A DNA stretch of 64,000 nucleotides from Acanthosoma haemorrhoidale. Lineage: Eukaryota; Arthropoda; Insecta; Hemiptera; Acanthosomatidae. Where the stretch lies: NCBI GenBank assembly GCA_930367205.1, contig OV884014.1, positions 73,015,104 through 73,079,103 of the forward strand, written 5' to 3'. Every line of letters begins with the position of its first letter. The stretch's first letter is position 1. The notes under the pieces were generated by a model that was not told where the DNA came from, did not search any database, and saw only the letters and a list, made by a program, of their open reading frames with translations. The position numbers and the translations under genes are program-made. Below, in pieces: positions 1 through 12,741 of the stretch.

Positions 1-895
1 CATATACGAGTTTTGACCACCATATACCTCGTATTTTACAATCCCCCGGATGAAAATCAAAGCTAGAAGTGAATTAGGAGATTTCATCTCTAAAATATTG
101 TACTTCTTACTTTAGACTGCATTTCTGAAATATAATTCAAGCACCAAAGCAAAAATTAGATTATAACATAAACCTTTTATTAGATTTTTTTCTGTAACTA
201 CAGCACGTATCGGTATTCGTCCTTCGAACTTATTTTAACACTGATGCAACCATATTACCCTAACTACTTAGCATCAAACTGTTCCAATATTCACGTCATT
301 TGAAGGTAATTATATTGCTACATGAAATTACTTTTCATGGTGTAATTTTTCGATTCCATTCTTCCACACCATTACATCATTTTTTTTTTACCAGCAAAAC
401 TTCAGGTCGGCCTGGAGTCTATTTTAACCTAATCAACTGATTGTAAAAAAATAGTCAAAAATACGCTGTCACTGAAATTGTCTTTATCAACTAACAAACA
501 AAGAGAAAGCTATTAAAACCGGCTTAAAACATTTTTTTTTTCAATTCAAAACTTTATTATGATAAAATTACAATCTGCCTTATTGGGCAAGAAGTAATTG
601 TGATAAATGTTCTCATCCATGCCGTATTTACAATTTCCATTCATACAGTATTTACAAACAGCCTAGAGACCTCCCAAATCCACATCGTTATCACCTCCCT
701 CACATGCGAAAGAGGAAGTGGAGTCTTGGAAAGTCCCCTCCGTCAGCCGCGTCACTGGATACGAGCCAGTGGAGGATGACCAAGAGCGCGAGAGCAGCAT
801 ATACGCTCAGGACGCAATTTCTATTGTCTGCTCTCGAAATTATTTTTTAATGTCTTTAACGTGTTCTCAACAATATACAAACCATCAATACTTTA
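1..895. other. AT-rich non-coding stretch
   Basis: No supported gene. Contains short poly-T runs and one small open frame (718-933) that has no recognisable motif, runs into the mariner terminal repeat and is probably fortuitous. Confidence 0.5.
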
Positions 896-897
896 TA

Positions 898-1777
898 AAG
901 GGTGTCCCAGAATCAACGCAAGATTTGATTTAATTAGAAAACACAGTTTTTAGTATTTTTTCATTGAATTATAAAGTAAATAGGATAGGGTTATTTATGG
1001 AATAGCACATCGGACAAATGGCCTCCATAACTTTGCTGGCACATACGCACTCTTTTGTCAAAATTTTCCATGACCATTTGTCATAAATGTGGTTGAATTT
1101 CGTTGATGCAGCGTTGAATTTCCTCTTTTAATGCACGGGTGGATGTGGACTTGTTGACATACACCTTTGACTTCAAATAGCCCCATAAAAATAAATCTAA
1201 AGGTGTTAAATCACACGATCTAGGGGGGCAATTCTGATCACCGAAACGAGAGAGTACACGACCTGGAAATGTCTCGTGCAGTATTTGAGTTGTTTCATGG
1301 GCTATATGGCATGTGGCACCATCTTGTTGAAACCCCATATTGGCCACATCAATATCGTCCAATTTCGGCACAAAGAACGTTTACGACGCCGAATTGATGT
1401 TCCTGGATTTTCAACAACACTCTCACGCACTGCTTCGATATTGACATTTGAACGGCTTGTTTTTGGACGACCAGTGTGTTTAGTATCTCCAACTGATCCA
1501 GTTTCCCTAAATTTTTCAATTAATCTCTTCACAGTTGATGAAGTCAAAACACTATTCCGACCATATTTTGTATGAAATTTTCAAACTGCGGCCACCAAAC
1601 TTTCATTATTTTTGAGATAATGTTCAACAATAAAGACACGTTGTTCTATCGTGTAACGCTCCATTTTTACTAACCCTAAACTGTCGGATGGCAACTTGTT
1701 TTTTTTTTAGGGTTGCCAGCACTTTACTGCACAAATGACGGCAAATTCAAATCTTGCGTTAATTCTGGGACACCCAT
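898..1777 (-). mobile_element. Internally deleted mariner-like (Tc1/mariner superfamily) DNA transposon
   Basis: An 880-bp element bounded by terminal inverted repeats of about 30 bp. The left end reads AAGGGTGTCCCAGAAT and the right end is its reverse complement with few mismatches. Both ends are flanked by TA (896-897 and 1778-1779), the target-site duplication usual for this superfamily. It encloses a decayed transposase on the minus strand. The size is short for an autonomous copy because the middle of the transposase gene is missing. Confidence 0.88.
991..1664 (-). pseudogene. Broken mariner-like transposase (DDE_3 type)
   Basis: Read from ATG at 1664 downwards. The N-terminal part (MERYTIEQRVF, later GRPKTSRS) is the helix-turn-helix DNA-binding region of a transposase family common in insect genomes, and carries an in-frame stop near 1590. 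After an IRRRKR stretch near 1370 the sequence jumps to the C-terminal catalytic part, so the segment with the first catalytic Asp is deleted, judged from the family's usual length. The second catalytic site is visible as QQDGATCH and the third as SCDLTPLDLFLWGY, 36 residues apart. Another in-frame stop lies at about 1081. Deletion plus stops mean no active enzyme can be made; the copy could only be moved in trans. Confidence 0.85.
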
Positions 1778-3350
1778 TATCTTGAATAAATTCTTAGCTG
1801 AAACATAAGAAATCATTATGTAGTTGTTGTTATGGATGCTATGGACAATATACCTTTAATCATTTTAACGAATATTTCTGAACGAAAAACGATTACTCCT
1901 GTTCGGAAGTATTGCCTCTCCTTTCGGTCTTGGCAAGGAAATGCAAACAAGAAAACATTTTTGTTCTAATTTATACTATTCTACTACCTGGCATCTGACT
2001 TAGTAAAAATAGTTCCTGGTGACCTTATAAAAAATCGGCTTTATGCCAGGTTGGCTAGCGTAGGCTTAGGATTACCTCTCTAGCTTCTGGAAGATTGCTT
2101 TGTTCCCAAAGTCAAGTAATTTTTTTTTCAGCCAGGTTACTCCCCCATAAATTTTGTTATATTATTATTCAAATTTAGCATATTTCTTTTCATTAATCCT
2201 ATCCCATTATTTAGGTTTTGTGGCTTCTTCCACCTCCTCCTGAAGCTATGTTTTATTTTTTGTATCTATTGTTTTTTTAGGCGTCTAGCCAAAAGAGGGT
2301 GCGCTCATCCCGCCGGAGGCAGATAGGATAAAAACGTTAATGGCTCAACAGTTACGGGACCTTGGGGTTGGACATACCTGCTAGGGGTTGGACGGCTCAC
2401 CTCGGAGGATTGATTCAGTTTTTTAATATTGATAACGAACCTAGTTTTTGTTTTGATCATTTATAATAACAAACCATTAAAATGTCTCTATTTCTCTGTT
2501 TATTTGTGAAAATCCAAATCGGTTTCCTTCAACCTTGAAGGAAGGAAATGATAAACAAAAATGACATGATAAAATGAGATATAGTGGGGGGGTATCGATA
2601 AGTATGAGAATCGACCTTACCTAGAGTACTTTATTGAACAAAACAACAAATAAAGTATGAAAATGGAAAACAGAGTAACAAACATAAAATAACGTAATTT
2701 TTTGTGAAATATATATATATATATTGTTAAATGTCAATGTGGTGCCCAAAGGTTTTCCAACTGAAGTCTTAGCATGGAAATATTGTGTAGGCTGTTTAGT
2801 AGTTTTATTATTCATCAGTAAATAACTGATAGCGCTGATTATTAAGATTAATTTTATTATTACCATCAACAGAGGATATAATATAGCTGATATGAAAAAT
2901 ACCACACCTCATTTGGTGATTAAAGTTTTTAAAAAAAATTGTATATTATTATTCAATTTCTTTAATTTGATAATCTACTCAATTTGATAGGATTTTGTTT
3001 TTTAAATTATCATGTAATTATTTTCTTAACACACGTTGTAATTTACCATGGAGATGGTCTTATATTCAGCACCATGCGTCTTAAATGAAACTGACATGAA
3101 TAATATGACATCACAGTACAAAATAAATAAAATACTATCATCTGAAAACTTAAGGTTTACTGATTTTGAAAACAAATCAACGAAACCCTAAAAAACACAG
3201 TGGGACTGCATATGAAAACTATACAATTATCAATATGAAATTGATATAAGGTAAAATATACAATGCAGTACAAAATTTATCAAGTGAATAATAGACCACT
3301 TCGTATACTCCTAAGATTTTATCTCTGACGTCTGATTTTTCAGATATATA
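1778..3350. other. Non-coding stretch with a GC-rich repeat fragment
   Basis: AT-rich with no supported exon. The segment about 2331-2370 resembles, in reverse orientation, about 6795-6842: both contain GGACCTTGGGG next to an ACGTT/GGCTCAAC-like block. It may be a diverged copy of one interspersed repeat. A G7 run follows at about 2586. Confidence 0.35.
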
Positions 3351-3370
3351 CGAGGGTGAGGGGTGAGGGG

Positions 3371-3470
3371 ATGATTCAGTTGGCAGAGCGCCCGCCTGGG
3401 GTTCAGAGTACAAACCCTCCGCTGACACCATCATGTTTGTTTGGCTGATAATTGAATAAATATCATTTTT
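3371..3470 (+). repeat. tRNA-derived SINE copy
   Basis: The head resembles a tRNA D-arm and A box (ATTCAGTTGGCAGAGCGC), followed by a diverged B-box-like GTACAAACCC. A tail, TTTGGCTGATAATTG, matches the tail of three other copies in this window. An internal Pol III promoter plus a shared 3' tail is the usual SINE design. The exact 5' and 3' ends were not determined. Confidence 0.6.
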
Positions 3471-3479
3471 ATTTTTCAT

Positions 3480-4190
3480 AATTTCAGATCGACAACTATT
3501 CTACATATATGGACGGACAGGCGAAACACTATTGCCCCGCGCCCGAAAGAAACGCTCCCTTTGTACTCGACAATAAGTGCGCCCATTTCACAAGATAACT
3601 TGTGGTACTGTCCCTTGTTGTCAGTAAAAAAAAAAATAATCCGGAATCCTGTCGAATAATAATACAATTTTTAGCCTCTTTTCCCGTAGGATACGCAGCT
3701 CCCACTGCCATTACGAAACGGACTGGAGAGCCCGACGGACCTCCCAGCCGTACCCTAATTATTAACAAGGTTCATTACCAGATTCAAAAGGCTGTGTACC
3801 TTTGATTATGGGAACCTATGAATACTTTATTGCATCCAATTATAAAGGTAGCAAATTAATCCTTTGCTATAGAGCAGGCGGGTGGCATTATTTAATTTTG
3901 TTTTCTCTTACTTTCGTCTATGAAAAGGGGGGAAGGGTTCATAATTCTGTTTGAAACATTAAAAGAGTAAATGACGGCCGGCTCCGGGGTCTCTCAGTAG
4001 GGGGGGGGTGGAGTGAGGGCTGATTCCGGAAAGGGCATCCCTTGGATACATTCACGGGCGGGCCCTTTCATGATTTCCGAGCCAGAAAGGGAGTGGCTTT
4101 ACTTTGTAAAGGGTTTAGAGAAATCGCCTTTCGTCTGTCTGCATGTGCTACGACAGCTGTATTACTTCTTGTGGTTGCGGGTTTAGATTG
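3480..4190. other. GC-richer repeat-like region, unclassified
   Basis: More GC-rich than its surroundings, with phrases such as GGACGGACAGGCGAAAC (near 3510) and CGCCTTTCGTCTGTCTGC (near 4125). These are related in opposite orientation, which suggests bodies of old interspersed repeats. Overlapping open frames of 60-80 aa occur on both strands but none shows a protein motif, so I do not call a gene. Confidence 0.3.
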
Positions 4191-4860
4191 AATAAATAAC
4201 TCAAACTAATAAATCACAGACTTTCTAAAAAAAAATATATACATATGTGGTATTTACTCTAGACTAATAAAACATTACATTCAAAACATCGTCCAATATT
4301 AAAATTTATACAACAGAAGATTTTTTTAAGACAAATCAATAACTGCATTAAATCAATTCCATAAAACTTTTTCTCCCCATTAAAATACTAAATGAATAAA
4401 TATCTGTTAATTAAAGTCATACATAAAATTTTCCACAAATAAATAAATTAAAACAGATACATGAAATATTCAACGCTTAGTGTGTATATCTGTCCTAACA
4501 ACACAGAAATAACATAAAATAAAATAGCATGGAACGAACGCATTAAATAGATGACAATATGATTTACATTGAGAACATGCTGAGTTAACTATCATTCCTT
4601 TAATTTTAGTTTGTTTATTACTAAGTTAAATGGGACGTCTAATAGAAATAGGGCGTTATTTACCAACAGCTGTCGTTAAAGTGAATTGTTAAAAGCATGC
4701 CACGGCACCTTTGATTGCTCTGATCAGCTTTCGGTTAAGCTACAACGAGTACAAAAAGAAATACAAATACAATCTAAAATATAAAGTTTTGAGAAGCAGC
4801 AATCGAAAGACGCCGAGGATGCTAGTCGAAGAAATGAAGGTGTTTTTGGAACGCATACAT

Positions 4861-4975
4861 ATTAATTATTAGCCAAAAAAAACAGTATCAGGGCCTGGAT
4901 ACAAATCCGGGACCTCCTGATTGCCCCTGTTCCTATTGAGGCATCCCTGTGAACCCGTAACCTAGTTTTTCATTT
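4861..4975 (-). repeat. tRNA-derived SINE copy (minus orientation)
   Basis: Read on the minus strand, a B-box-like block (GGATTTGTATCC) follows a tRNA-like region and is succeeded by a T-run and the tail TTGGCTAATAATTAA. The tail matches the copies at 3371, 35931 and 45882. Boundaries are approximate. Confidence 0.5.
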
Positions 4976-4979
4976 ATCT

Positions 4980-7477
4980 CTTTAGCTGAACCACCAGATA
5001 TCCGAGTGGCAATTTTTCAAAAGAAAAATCAACTTACTAAGATTGGAATAATCCATTAAATTTCATCACGCTGCCAGTTTATACCAAGATATTGTCCATT
5101 ATCATGCTACACTACTTCTGTTATAGATTATACATACATGCAGAAAGACAGGGGATTGCTTCGAACCTGTTTGAATGTAGAACATCTTCTTTCGGGTTCA
5201 GTAATTAGGATACCACCTGTAACATACTATATATTTCAGTGTCCTTGTTCACATTACTCAAAAATGGATAAATTGCTTTCTATTGACCAATTTATGTGAT
5301 CGGACCGAATTTCTCTCCAGCTACCGTGACCGTCCGACGTGCCCAATTACGCTTATAATTCCGGTAGCCAAATGGTTCCTAATTTGACAGCTGTAATGGA
5401 ATATACACTCTGTATGAGGCGTACATTAAGCCGGCTCCAGTGTGTGACCGAAGCATTTGCAACATGAACACCACAGTCGCTGCGTCTCTGCCACTACAGC
5501 TCTCAGGTAGAAAAACACATGAATATTTATGTTGGGGGTATAGGGTTATGGGGGTATATGAAAAACATATGTTAGATTTCCATCAAATGTATTCTTTTGG
5601 ACAAGCTATGAGACTATTGGTCCCAGTTTGAAACAGTTAAAGAATGGAATGTTTGCCGAGTATGTCCAAATGTAACATTGCCCACGAATAAACTTGAGAA
5701 AATGTAACATCTCTTTTTCAATAACCAAAGCCAATATCTCACTAAGCCATCCCACAGCTAACAGTTAACTTCATGTTTAATAATTATCTTTACACATTGC
5801 ATTCTATATGGGTTCATTACTTGGTAGAAATGTACTTTGGTCGCTAAACCGTTTTAGGATATATTACTGTGGATTCTTCAGGGCAGTCAAACCAATAGAT
5901 GGTATGAGACTGGTACTTGAGAAAATATTGATTAAAACGTAAATTCTTCTGGTCTAGCGAATACGTCACCGATAAAAGCTCGTTATAACAAACATTCACT
6001 GAGAGACGTCTAATACCTTGTGAAATCCCTAAAAATAAGTCCCTTCAAAACAAATTATTCAAATTTTCCAGAGCGAACCCTTCGGGTCAAATACAGGTCG
6101 AGTTTGGATTTCAACCAGATCAGGTGACGCATTAATAACCTTTGGCTCTAAAACCTCATTTTTTGTCACTTTTAGACTTAGTGCAATGCTTTTTTTTGTT
6201 TAAATCGACCTTAAGAGGTACTGTTCTGCCTATACTTCTCTATAACGTTAGTAAAATATTTATTAATACTAAATTCGTCATCTGGGAACTATTCTAGACC
6301 AATGACCACATCAAAACTAAGTCACAGTCTTACTGTGCGTTAGGTAGTAATTGTAAACAAGCAACTTACTAAAATAATTATTTCAATGAATTATTATATT
6401 TCAAAACTAACATACAACTTTATTATTTATTAAATATAAGTTCTCTCCCCGACCCTGTACTACTTGAAACAGCTCACGCAAGGGCTCTGATCGTTCCTGT
6501 CCTGTTCTATTTATGTTGGTCTACGACTTTTGGTCTTGTCAAGAAATTCCTTTTCTTGATAAAGTAATCTATAGATGGCCTTCCCTTTGCGAACTTTAAG
6601 TGAGGGGACTCAACCTCTATAAACAAGTATGGAGTGTTAATATTAAAATCTTCGCTTTGACTCTCTCAGGGTTATCTGTGAATAACTACTCAATGAAATA
6701 CCACCAAAGTTTGCCAGGATGCTCGAGAAGGTTAAGTAAACGATTCCAAAATATATTTGCTTAAGTGCTCCCTTAGAATATCTACCCCCCCCCCCTCACA
6801 AGCCCCAAGGTCCGTAATCGGTTCAGCTTATAAACGTTAACGGAAGTTGTTCGAGCTGGTGACAGTTGTGCCAGAGAAGTGTTGAAGTTTCCGGTAAATA
6901 TTGGAGCGCGCGGTCGGCTTCTGTATACAGTTTGTATCGTGTGCAAGGTGTCAGGTCCCAAACTTTGCCCAAACTCGGTTCAATAATTCAAACCACGGTT
7001 TCTAGAGTCCGTCTTCCGAGTTTCAACTTTAATTATTTCATTTCTTCAAAGCCTAATTTATAAATAGGATAGCTTCACACTCGACAAAGACGTATCAAAC
7101 TATTAGTGAATATACGAAAATCCATAAAAAAAACTGAGTATATAGAGCATTGTGGCAAAATCTACTATAGAGAATTAATCCTCAGAAGGTAGAAAATTAA
7201 GGTGAACTGGATACTGGCCAAGTTAATTTCTCAAACACAGCTAGATGACTGTGAAATAACTGATAGATTTTTTCGAATTTAAGACATACATGGTTCTATT
7301 TGATAAAACAGAACAGTCAGTTAAAATCCCATTTTGGACAATATAAAAAAATATGGATTTCAGTGAAGCTCAGGATGCTCTTAAAATCCCTTTAGCTTTT
7401 AGTTCCATTGGATAATTTTTTAACCTCAACACAGGAACTGACTTCCAGACATATAAACAAAATGCCTATTTTCTATT

Positions 7478-7521
<44 letters not shown>

Positions 7522-8020
7522 TATTTTCATAGCAGGTTGATGATTGATGCTTTATACTCTCAAACGTGTTTGATTTTCATAAGCAAGAAACCTGCTAAAC
7601 AAGCGCAGTCTCAATGTATATAGGTCATATTATCCAGGAACTGGACCACTTCATCTTGCTGTCACCAGGCTGGCAGATAAAATACATGAATGAAAGCTAA
7701 CAGAAAAAAAATCCACATAGGTTAATCAATCATAAATCATAAAAAAAAAAAAAAATCATTATTTTATGTGGCAATGTATCGTATAACTTTAACCCCTCTT
7801 TATTACTACCCTGTTATCAGAATTCGGATCTACTGATCCGGAGAGTTAAAACAATTTTTATAATTTTATGGAATTCATTCTAAAATTATCTTTTAGTTTG
7901 TACAGTTAAATGATTTCTTGAGAAATGTTTCGTAAGGTTTATTTTTAAAATAATTTATTTCTGTTCACGTTGCACATTACATTTACCTCTTCTTCATAAT
8001 AAAGGCCATAAAACATTTAA
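4980..8020. other. Intergenic or intronic AT-rich DNA
   Basis: No exon that I can support. Contains a C11-12 run near 6784, a possible repeat fragment at 6795-6842 and a TA microsatellite near 7485. If the exons at 8494 and 14450 belong to one gene, its upstream exons would have to lie in this stretch or left of the window. Confidence 0.4.
7481..7519. repeat. (TA)n microsatellite
   Basis: Nearly pure TA dinucleotides over about 39 bp. Confidence 0.9.
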
Positions 8021-8493
8021 CACCTAGGTACAGAAGAGAAAATGAACGAGACCAACTGCTATCGGTTAGTACATGGCTAGATATGATAGCAGGAATATGC
8101 CCTAACGAGGACTGGCTGGCTCCAGCACCACTAAAAAAATAGAATGGTGAGAATTCCTGGCTATGTAAACCTCTCCTATCCTTGCCTCACCTGGGTTCAC
8201 ATTGATCTTGTGGATGCTGGACATATATGTGTGTGTTTTGCATTTCATAATAAAATAAAATATGCATTCATCATAAAAACTTTTAAAATGATTTCATAAT
8301 ATGTAGCATCAAATTGATAGGTTATAAACAGCTTATACTGCTACTAAATAATTATACGGATTATACTTTGACTGAATATACAACCTTTCATGGCTGCTTG
8401 AATTTACTTATTATGCTTGAACTTTATTATTTAAATTAGATTTTTTAAACATTCATACAATGTTGAATTTTTCAACATGAAATTAAATTACAG

Positions 8494-8673
8494 AGCAAAT
8501 TCTGTTTTAGCTCTTGACACAGGAACTGCCCTAGCTATGGTACAGATTACTGCCATAGTCATTGTGATGGCTACTCTATTTACTGGTGGAATTTTAAGCA
8601 AGTTCTTAAGCTTGGCTGTAAATGTGAATCAAAATATCCCAAATTACAGCCTATTGAAACCATTTAAGCATCG
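8494..8673 (+). CDS. Probable internal exon of a membrane protein (possible Na+/H+ exchanger-like C-terminal segment)
   Basis: The exon is read after the acceptor AATTACAG and before the donor CG|GTAAGT. It encodes a hydrophobic helix (TAIVIVMATLFTGGI) followed by a short polar stretch ending YSLLKPFKHR. The order, a final transmembrane helix with GG and then a Y-x-x-L-K/N-P-F motif and a basic tail, resembles the end of the transporter domain in SLC9 family members such as NHE6 or NHE8. That resemblance is recalled, not searched. An alternative acceptor (GTTTTAG) lies 17 bp further in. The donor leaves CG, completed by G of the exon at 14450, giving Arg. An ATG at 8477 is in frame, so a short first exon cannot be excluded. 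Confidence 0.4.
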
Positions 8674-8689
8674 GTAAGTAACCGTTAAT

Positions 8690-11600
8690 ACACTACTTGT
8701 TCACTAATTCAAGAATCAGTGGACTCACCATTTTTTTTTATTAATTATCAAAGAGTTCTTTTTTACCAGCTAAAATTTTGTTACATCAATGCTTAACTAT
8801 TGTATTGATTAAACTAGATCTGATATATACATATATGAATGCAAGCGAGAGTTGTTCTGTGTGTACACATCATATCTTAAATACTTATTAAATGATCCTG
8901 ATAAAACTTCTTAGTATTTTTATCAAAATGGTTCATTTTATTTGTTGAACCTACATCTTAATCTATGAAAATTTCTATTTTAACTAATAACAAAATTGTA
9001 AACAGCTAAAATTTTGACCAAAAAAATACTTATTGAAATCGTCTACAGCCACATTATATTCTATATTCTATTAAAGATGTCTGTTGTTGGCTCCAAAAAC
9101 TTTTTTTTTTAGAATGTCTTAAAATTTTTCTTTTTATTCTTGAGCATGGAAAAAAAAAATCAGTACTTTAAATCTAAAATAAGTTCTGTGATTTGATATC
9201 TTAAAAAATATATCAAGACTGGCTTTCTTCAGCTTTATTTTTTTTTTAATACATTCTATTATTATATCTAGCCAGAACATATACAGTGTAATCCGAGGGA
9301 AAGAGGGGGGTCTCCCCTGGTCCCCCCAGGTTGTTGCACATGCCTTCAAAATTTCAAAATGATCAGAGCATTCTTCTGGTGGCATCTATCTTAAAACAGA
9401 AAGGCAGATTGAAAGATCATAAAATTATTTATAATCACTACTGAAAAACTATTTACTGAAGTGATATTATGGTTAAAATCATAAAAATTAAAATAGAAAA
9501 GAAGAGATTCTTAGGATTCACTATTTCACGACAGATTTGAAAATGAAATAAACCTGATATGAAGTGATCATGTCACCCTTGAAGATATTTAAGTATAAGG
9601 AGACAACGGATGAAGTTAAGAGTTGTGAGAACAAGTGTCGATAGAGGAATGGGGATATTATTCAGTAATGAATTGTAGAGAAAACTGAGATTTAATGTAT
9701 TTTGCATATTTTTTTCATTTCCTAAAAATATAATTTTTTTTAAATGATTGGACGAATTTTTTTGGTGTCAGCTTAGTCTTATGAAAGAGAGCTGTTCGAT
9801 TTTCTTCAAATTTATGGGTGTCTCTCTTTCATCAGCCTAAACCAATATCCAAACAAATTCATCTGCTCATTTATAAATTAACATCTAACAATGAACCCAC
9901 AGAAGAATAGTTTTTTATTTATCTAATTTATTTATTTTAAACTATTTTTCTTATACCTTTTATTTAAAAAAAATACATATTGTGAGCCACCAAAAGCACT
10001 TGTTTGCGGCAAATAAAATTTTATGGGTAGTCAATGTAGCATTTATGAATAATAAAAACCGCAAATTGAAAATGATACCTCTGCTTATTCATTAATGTAA
10101 TTCAACATGACGTAATTTTAAAATAAGTATAAACTTATAAAAACTATATAAATTTAGATGCTAAATGCTTGTTAACTAATTCCTAATTAACAAATATTGA
10201 ATCTCCATTGAATTGAACGATATATGTTCAATATCTAAATAGCATATTCTGATAATTCTACCCTCTACTTGATGAAATCTAGTTCCATTTCACAGTTCCA
10301 AATTAGCATAAATTTAGAACATGTATTTTTTTAAGAGATGCATATTTATTGAAGTGAGTACAATGCAATCAACTTTCACAAAGAGTTTGGGCTGATCAGG
10401 AAGACAGGAATGGAAATTATGTAACAAAGTGCATATAAAGTTATTATTATTTGTATTATTATAAATTATGTAATAAGGGAGCTGGATAAAAGGGATGTGG
10501 AGAACAGTGTGTGACTGTTGCCAAAGCATGGAGCATTCATTTATTACATAACAAGTTACTGTTGATAATATAGAATGCTGCAGTTCACTTTCCCACGGTT
10601 ATATTTTCTGTTTAATAGATAAGACTTAAATATAATCTTAGCTTAGATATGCACATATGTAACATTTATGGTTTACTTAATAATTCTCAATTAGAGGTTA
10701 TACGAGTAACCATTAAATCGATTGAAAAATATGGCATATTTCTTATGAAAATTTGTCTGATAATAAATGATTATGATGTAGAAGGATTTATTAAATATTA
10801 TGGTCATCTGATTTACCACCCTAAACGTGATTCACTGTGAAGCTAGGATAAGCGAGCTCTAAATTTTTCCCTTCATTGATTTATTTATGATAACAAAAAA
10901 ATAATTTTTTAAGAACTGATCATATCTTCCTGAAATGTCAAAAAGTATTTGAAAAATCTTTGGTTTTCTATTTCTCCTATTTTTTAAAACAAGACAGTAT
11001 AAATTTTATGATAAATTGTAGAATTTAAATAGAACATATATTTGTAAAATCATAATTTGTTGGCGAAAAAAAACATTGAAAATTTATATTCATAAGAAAT
11101 GTTCTAAGTTGACTGTAGTGCTTCTTTCAACATTCATTAACTCTTGAATTAAACTGAATCATAAACAGAAATTCATTTAAAAGAATTTAAAAGAATATTC
11201 CATTATCATATACAAACCTCAAATTTTGATTCCAGGATACATTAGGATTTTTTATTATGAGGAATGATTCATCTGCTTAAGGAAAAATGAAGAATTGCTT
11301 GAATAAATAAGTAACTAATCTTGCCGATTAAGATTAGGTTTCTTTTTTTTTTTTAAATTAAAGTAGATATTTGAACAATATAAAAGATTCAAATATAAAC
11401 CTTCAGAAAAGTATGCAATACATTTAGAACCTCAAGAGATTCCATTGATTTTACTGACAAATTTACTTGAACAAATTTTAAATTACCTTATATGCTATTA
11501 AAAATCCGTACCTCATATACAACCCTTCTTAAATTTTAAATGCAAAATAAGTACTTTGACTAAACTAAAATGTCATTAGCAGGGAAGTGATACTTTTTTT

Positions 11601-12700
11601 TCATTTTGGGACAGACAGAATTTGATTCTGCTGTTGATTTGAGTCCCACTCTGAGAGGATATTTTATGTTGTGAAGAACTCCCAGCACCGTAGATGTTAA
11701 AAAACTGTGGCAAACTATAAATAGTCGACCTTAATAAACCAAATGCCAACTTTATAAACCCTAAAAGGCAGAAATTCATAAGGGTGGCAATTGTTTAAAA
11801 AAGATTCATTTAAACTTTAAGGCCATTCCCTGCAATCCAGAATCCTAAACGAGATCGCCAATGCTCCCTTCCCTTCTATATGAACAACTGCACCTTTCAT
11901 ACTGATCTCAACGTCTAACTCATTCAAGATTTACCTCCCACTACCAAAACTTCTAATCCCACCTCCCTGGTCATCCTAATCTGTATGCTAATACTCTAAA
12001 CTCCAATCTCATCCCCAGCCACCCAGAGCGACAACTAAAACAGAGAGGTGGTCTCGTGACTTCCTCCAAAGCAGTTCTTTTTGTAGAGCACTCTGAGGTG
12101 ATTACTTCCGTGTCAAGTTTTAGTGTTTTTCCGCCAAAAAAGTAACAAGAATAAAATAAATAAAGTAATAAATTGAAGTTCTTAGCATTTAAATACTATG
12201 TTTTGATTCCATGTAAAAATTTCAATAAAGGTATATAATAGAAAATATTTTTTAGTATTATAAAACACTTTTTCTACCAGTAATATATGCTTTAAGGATC
12301 AAGATAATCTGCTTTCTACTTTAAAAACTTTAATATAAAATGATCATTTTGCATTTGTTCTTATTTAGATCATATAAAGCGATCTTATAAAAATAACATG
12401 TGTCTGTTAATGAAAAGCTACAAGTAACAAAATAGTAACAATTGGCTGTGAATAAAAAATGTAATAACTAAAAATTAAATAAATGGCAATAAAAAAATGT
12501 TCAAAAAATATCATTAATACTACAAGAAAAAAAAAATGTTTTCTGGAAATATTTATAATTATCTTTGGTCCTCTACTGTTTTACAAGGATATCCTTATAT
12601 AAACAACCAGTTATTCTAAAATAAACATTTAAAGCAGCTTAGTTTTTTTCTTAGAAGAATATCTATCGTCAATCGTTGAAAGTCAAGTTTTTGGTTTTTT
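8690..12700. other. Probable intron, AT-rich, with one retroelement-like scrap
   Basis: No supported exon. A 63-codon open frame at 10649-10840 has no recognised motif. A C/G-rich hairpin-like sequence (GGGGGTCTCCCC then CCCCCC) lies near 9306-9326. Confidence 0.4.
11822..12060 (+). pseudogene. Possible decayed non-LTR retrotransposon C-terminal fragment
   Basis: This stretch is more GC-rich than its surroundings. Forward frames broken by stops read phrases such as PGHPNLYANTLNSN and PERQLKQRG. The HPN-containing end followed by R/K-rich residues recalls the C-terminus after the RNase H region of Jockey/R1-type insect ORF2 proteins. The match is short and recalled from memory only. Confidence 0.22.
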
Positions 12701-12741
12701 TAATTAACACCATAAAAAATTATCACTAAAAGTCTGGGAGT

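Noticed and set aside
10649..10840. A 63-codon plus-strand frame between the two proposed membrane-protein exons
   Set aside because: No motif, AT-rich codons and no splice sites fitting the phases of the flanking exons.
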